DNA of 64,000 bases, taken from NCBI RefSeq assembly GCF_014805625.2, contig NW_023998414.1:3317939-3381938 (forward strand), given 5' to 3'. This stretch comes from Glossina fuscipes (taxonomy: Eukaryota > Arthropoda > Insecta > Diptera > Glossinidae). The notes under the pieces are model-generated. The model was not told the DNA's origin, made no database searches, and worked only from the letters and a program-made list of their open reading frames with translations. Positions 61,180 through 64,000 of this stretch are shown piece by piece (positions within the stretch are counted from its first letter, which is position 1; each line of letters starts with the position of its first letter). Made by a program: the position numbers and the translations under genes.

Positions 61180-62430
61180 CTCATTCCTAAATATTCATTA
61201 AGGAAATTCTTTCGAAGATTTTCTAACTTAGCTGCAGGTAAACTTAAGATTAATAAATAAATTTGTATCATTACAAAATTGCCAAATATATATAAAAATA
61301 GTTGTGAAAAAATCTTCACATATGTAACATATGGCGGGTCGTTAAAAAATGATGATAAAAATATATGCATTTTTATACAAACATTTTTGCGCTTGAATAC
61401 ATGTTATTCTGCATGAGCGTATGTAAATAATAAGTTTTTTTTTTTTTTTTGTTTTGTGACTTTTTATACCATCCGTTTATAGTGCCATTCATTATAGCGC
61501 TCGTAAAAGAATAACCGACTGTTCTTTTTGATGCCTATAAAAGCTTGAAGAGTTATATTGTTGCCCAATATTGGGTAATATTGATATATCTTGGTTTACA
61601 TGTGCATTAACTGTAATTTTTGCATACAAAAAAGATCGGAGAGCAAAAAAAAAAAAAAAAACAACCAAAAATGTGCAGAAAGAAACGAATATATTAACTG
61701 TAATACCGCAAAAATTTGAGAAAAAAACGCAATCAGTTCATTAATCTGGCCGCTTGAAATATATTCCATGCAACAAAACGTAAAGGCTCCGATGTTTAAA
61801 AAAAAATAAAAAAAATTGAACAAAAAATTTATTTATGGCATACTTGAGGGTACTATTACAAACAGCGCGGCAAGCCAGCCTTCTGTTTTTCTGTCATAAC
61901 TGGAATGGATTACAGTGTTGATATGTTGGTTAATTGGTATTTTTGTAAGTTTATTTATAAATTTTATAAGGACTATCTATCAATTCTTTATTTTTATGTC
62001 CATCACTAAACGAGAAGAGATGTAGCAACTTAATCACTCCTTTTGAAACATTTCAGAAAGAAGCCTTAACTGATTTGAACAAAGTCAATTTGGAATGGAT
62101 TTAATACGAACATGAATCCTAATCTTGAAATGACTAAAAATTATAAACTTTTTTCTTCAACAACCTATCAACCAAAGAAACAATTCAAAAAAGTGATGAG
62201 AAAAAGAATACCGATCGACCTACTAACGCACTTGCCAACATGGGAAAATGAAAACCGAACAACATTTATTCAATTTCTTCTAGACAAACAAAGACGGACT
62301 GGACTGGACTGGCCAGGCAAATATGCTTCTTCTTTTTTTTTTTTTTTTTGCTTTTTCAAAGCAACCTAGCCGCAGTACAATATATTTAAATCATATTGCA
62401 CAATATTATATTTTAAACTTTGATGAAATT
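61180..62430. other. Non-coding stretch, nothing recognised
   Basis: T and A runs (61434-61450, 61646-61662, 62330-62349) and AT-rich DNA. The frame 62112-62369 has no recognisable domain. Confidence 0.5.
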
Positions 62431-62434
62431 GAAA

Positions 62435-62458
62435 GGGGGAGGGGGAGGGGGAGGGTGG
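62435..62458 (+). repeat. G-tract array with quadruplex potential
   Basis: GGGGG tracts at 62435-62439, 62441-62445 and 62447-62451, then GGG at 62453-62455, are separated by single A. This satisfies the usual four-tract rule for an intramolecular G-quadruplex with one-base loops, in an AT-rich setting. Confidence 0.85.
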
Positions 62459-62762
62459 CAATATTGAATCAAATAAACACAAGTGAAAGGATAAAGTAAG
62501 TTTAAAAAAAAAAACATTATGTTTCGTTTGCAATGTTTGTACGTTTGCTTTATTTGCTCTACTTCGCTTAAACTTTAAAAAACATAAATCATATGCATTT
62601 TGCAAAGAACAACCTACAAGTACTATATGTCCATGAGTCACGTACATCCTTTCAACGTTCGTTTTTTTGTAAACTCTCGTATAGCGTATCGCGTTTTATT
62701 ATTTAACATTCAAGTTGATGCAATAGATATAAAAAATGTTATTTTTAATTTACAATGAAAAA

Positions 62763-62846
62763 TTATTCTTGCTTTTGCTGTTTTCGGTTCGCTTGTGTGC
62801 TGGCATAGCACCAGCTCATAACGCGCCCATTGCAATAGACGCTCAT
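62763..62846 (-). other. Small GC-richer open frame, 27 codons (uncertain)
   Basis: On the minus strand AAAATG opens a frame reading MSVYCNGRVMSWCYASTQAN and seven more residues to TAA. Start context and third-position G/C content are better than for chance frames nearby. I recognise no family. It could equally be a conserved regulatory patch or chance. Confidence 0.2.
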
Positions 62847-62859
62847 TTTAAAAGGTATT

Positions 62860-64000
62860 CCTGATTAGATATATGTTACTTACGCCAACACTGAAAAGGA
62901 AGCCCCATAAAACATAATATACTCGTGATCTACATCATATTGCAAATAGTTTTAAGTATGTCCGTCACTGCGCCAGTGATAATCATTGCTGCTATTCAAG
63001 CAATTATCTATGCCTGCCACAAACTTTTTCCTATCCCTTTATCTTTCTTTTCTACAATTTCTTCTTTTCCCTGTTCCTCCTTATCGTTAATCCATCATCC
63101 CCGTAGTCATCCGTTCTTTTAAAAATTTTTAAATTTAGAACGAATAGTCACCTCAGTCGGTTAGTCAACGTCATTTAATGGTTCAAAGTCTTCTGACTTT
63201 CAATCTTTTGCAAATTTCTCCTAACACCACTTTAGTGCTGATCATTACAGCCTATCCATACGAAATCACGGACACAATTCCGATTTCAAATATCATCGTT
63301 TACATTACTAACGCAAGACAGTGCCACGTCTGCATGGCATAGCATCATGCATTCCTAAACTTGTATGGATTACAGCGTAATAAAGAAAAATAAATTAAAC
63401 AATTGTGACAAACAAATAGAAATAAGCACATTATATTGGGCGAAGGCAGCGCTTAAATACCCTACACCTACACATTGCTTAACACAATTATTAATTAATT
63501 TTTACTTTATTCCAAGTAAAGGCGTACTCTTCATGAAAACTATTAGAAGCGAATCAAATCTATTTATACATCGCAGGGAATCAAATCAACGTAATTCAAG
63601 TTTAGCAAAATGCATTTTCATTTCAACTATTATTATTACACTTCACTAATCTCCGTCATAACCTAGTGTTCATGAGAATGCTTACATGACGTGGGGTACA
63701 CGAAAAAAAAAACATAGGCTTATGTGATCCAAATTTGATACAATTAATTTAATAATATTGCATCTTCCAGACCATCACATATTAATTATCTAATTCCTGG
63801 TGGCTTGAATGAGATTGACAAGTAGTAGTTAGTTCAATCCATGATCGCTACCTATACTCTCTAGTGCCACAGATAAATGTAACATCATGGTTGAGTTATT
63901 GCAACCTCAGGCGGAATATTATTTGCGCTATTAATAGGCTAATCACGGCTGTTAAAAATTAACAGTGAATAGTGAAGAGCTCTTCGCGGACATCTGGAGT
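62860..64000. other. Non-coding stretch, nothing recognised
   Basis: AT-rich DNA. The frames 62925-63122 and 63365-63649 show no codon bias or domains. Confidence 0.5.

Noticed and set aside
1..64000. CRISPR arrays, operons, ribosome binding sites and bacterial terminators
   Set aside because: The window is eukaryotic. The repeats are microsatellites or mobile elements, and no evenly spaced repeat-spacer structure occurs.

Overview
The window is eukaryotic nuclear DNA from an insect, most likely a higher fly (Diptera, Brachycera; a tephritid fruit fly is my best guess). Reasons: strong AT richness, very frequent (TA)n and poly-A/T runs, tRNA-derived SINEs, four different mariner (DD34D) fossils, a short gypsy-type solo LTR, non-LTR reverse transcriptase fossils, and a dispersed repeat that I remember from tephritid and drosophilid genomes. 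The species is an inference. A 10-N gap sits inside a CAT microsatellite at 31544-31553.

No complete protein-coding gene can be supported. The longest open frame is 157 codons, and nearly all frames are chance frames or translated microsatellites. The window looks like intergenic DNA or the inside of a very long intron. The best host-gene candidate is a small minus-strand terminal exon at 44998-45107: polypyrimidine tract and AG acceptor, GC3-rich codons, stop, and AATAAA about 100 bases downstream. It is confounded by a signal-peptide-like frame with a good splice donor on the opposite strand.

Layout. 1-4.2 kb: AT-rich, nothing. 4.2-4.8 kb: mariner fossil A (+) with exact D34D spacing. 8.4-8.6 kb: SINE (-). 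10.0-10.6 kb: internally deleted mariner fossil B (-). 13.9-14.5 kb: dispersed repeat X (+). 16.6-17.0 kb: non-LTR RT fossil (-). 19.8-20.0 kb: degenerate triplet repeat. 21.9-22.15 kb: SINE (-), followed by a GC-richer stretch. 24.6 and 25.8 kb: two SINEs. 28.1-28.6 kb: repeat X (-). 31.5 kb: gapped CAT array. 35.05-35.6 kb: mariner fossil C (+). 36.02-36.49 kb: solo LTR with ATAT duplication. 37.1-38.3 kb: GC-richer unresolved decayed element. 41.26-41.43 kb: SINE flanked by a perfect 15-bp duplication. 45.0 kb: candidate exon. 47.8-48.1 kb: third, weak repeat X copy. 50.85-51.18 kb: two SINEs tail to tail. 55.6-56.35 kb: 5'-truncated non-LTR element (-). 56.9-57.1 kb: hAT transposase fossil. 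57.38-58.09 kb: 718-bp fold-back element with about 250-bp inverted arms. 58.97-59.3 kb: mariner fossil D (+). 60.45-61.06 kb: degenerate TTGCTA minisatellite.

The window therefore reads as a graveyard of mobile elements of every major class. The most distinctive items are the fold-back element, which could form a long hairpin RNA, and a tRNA-derived SINE family whose copies share a head but carry at least three different tails.
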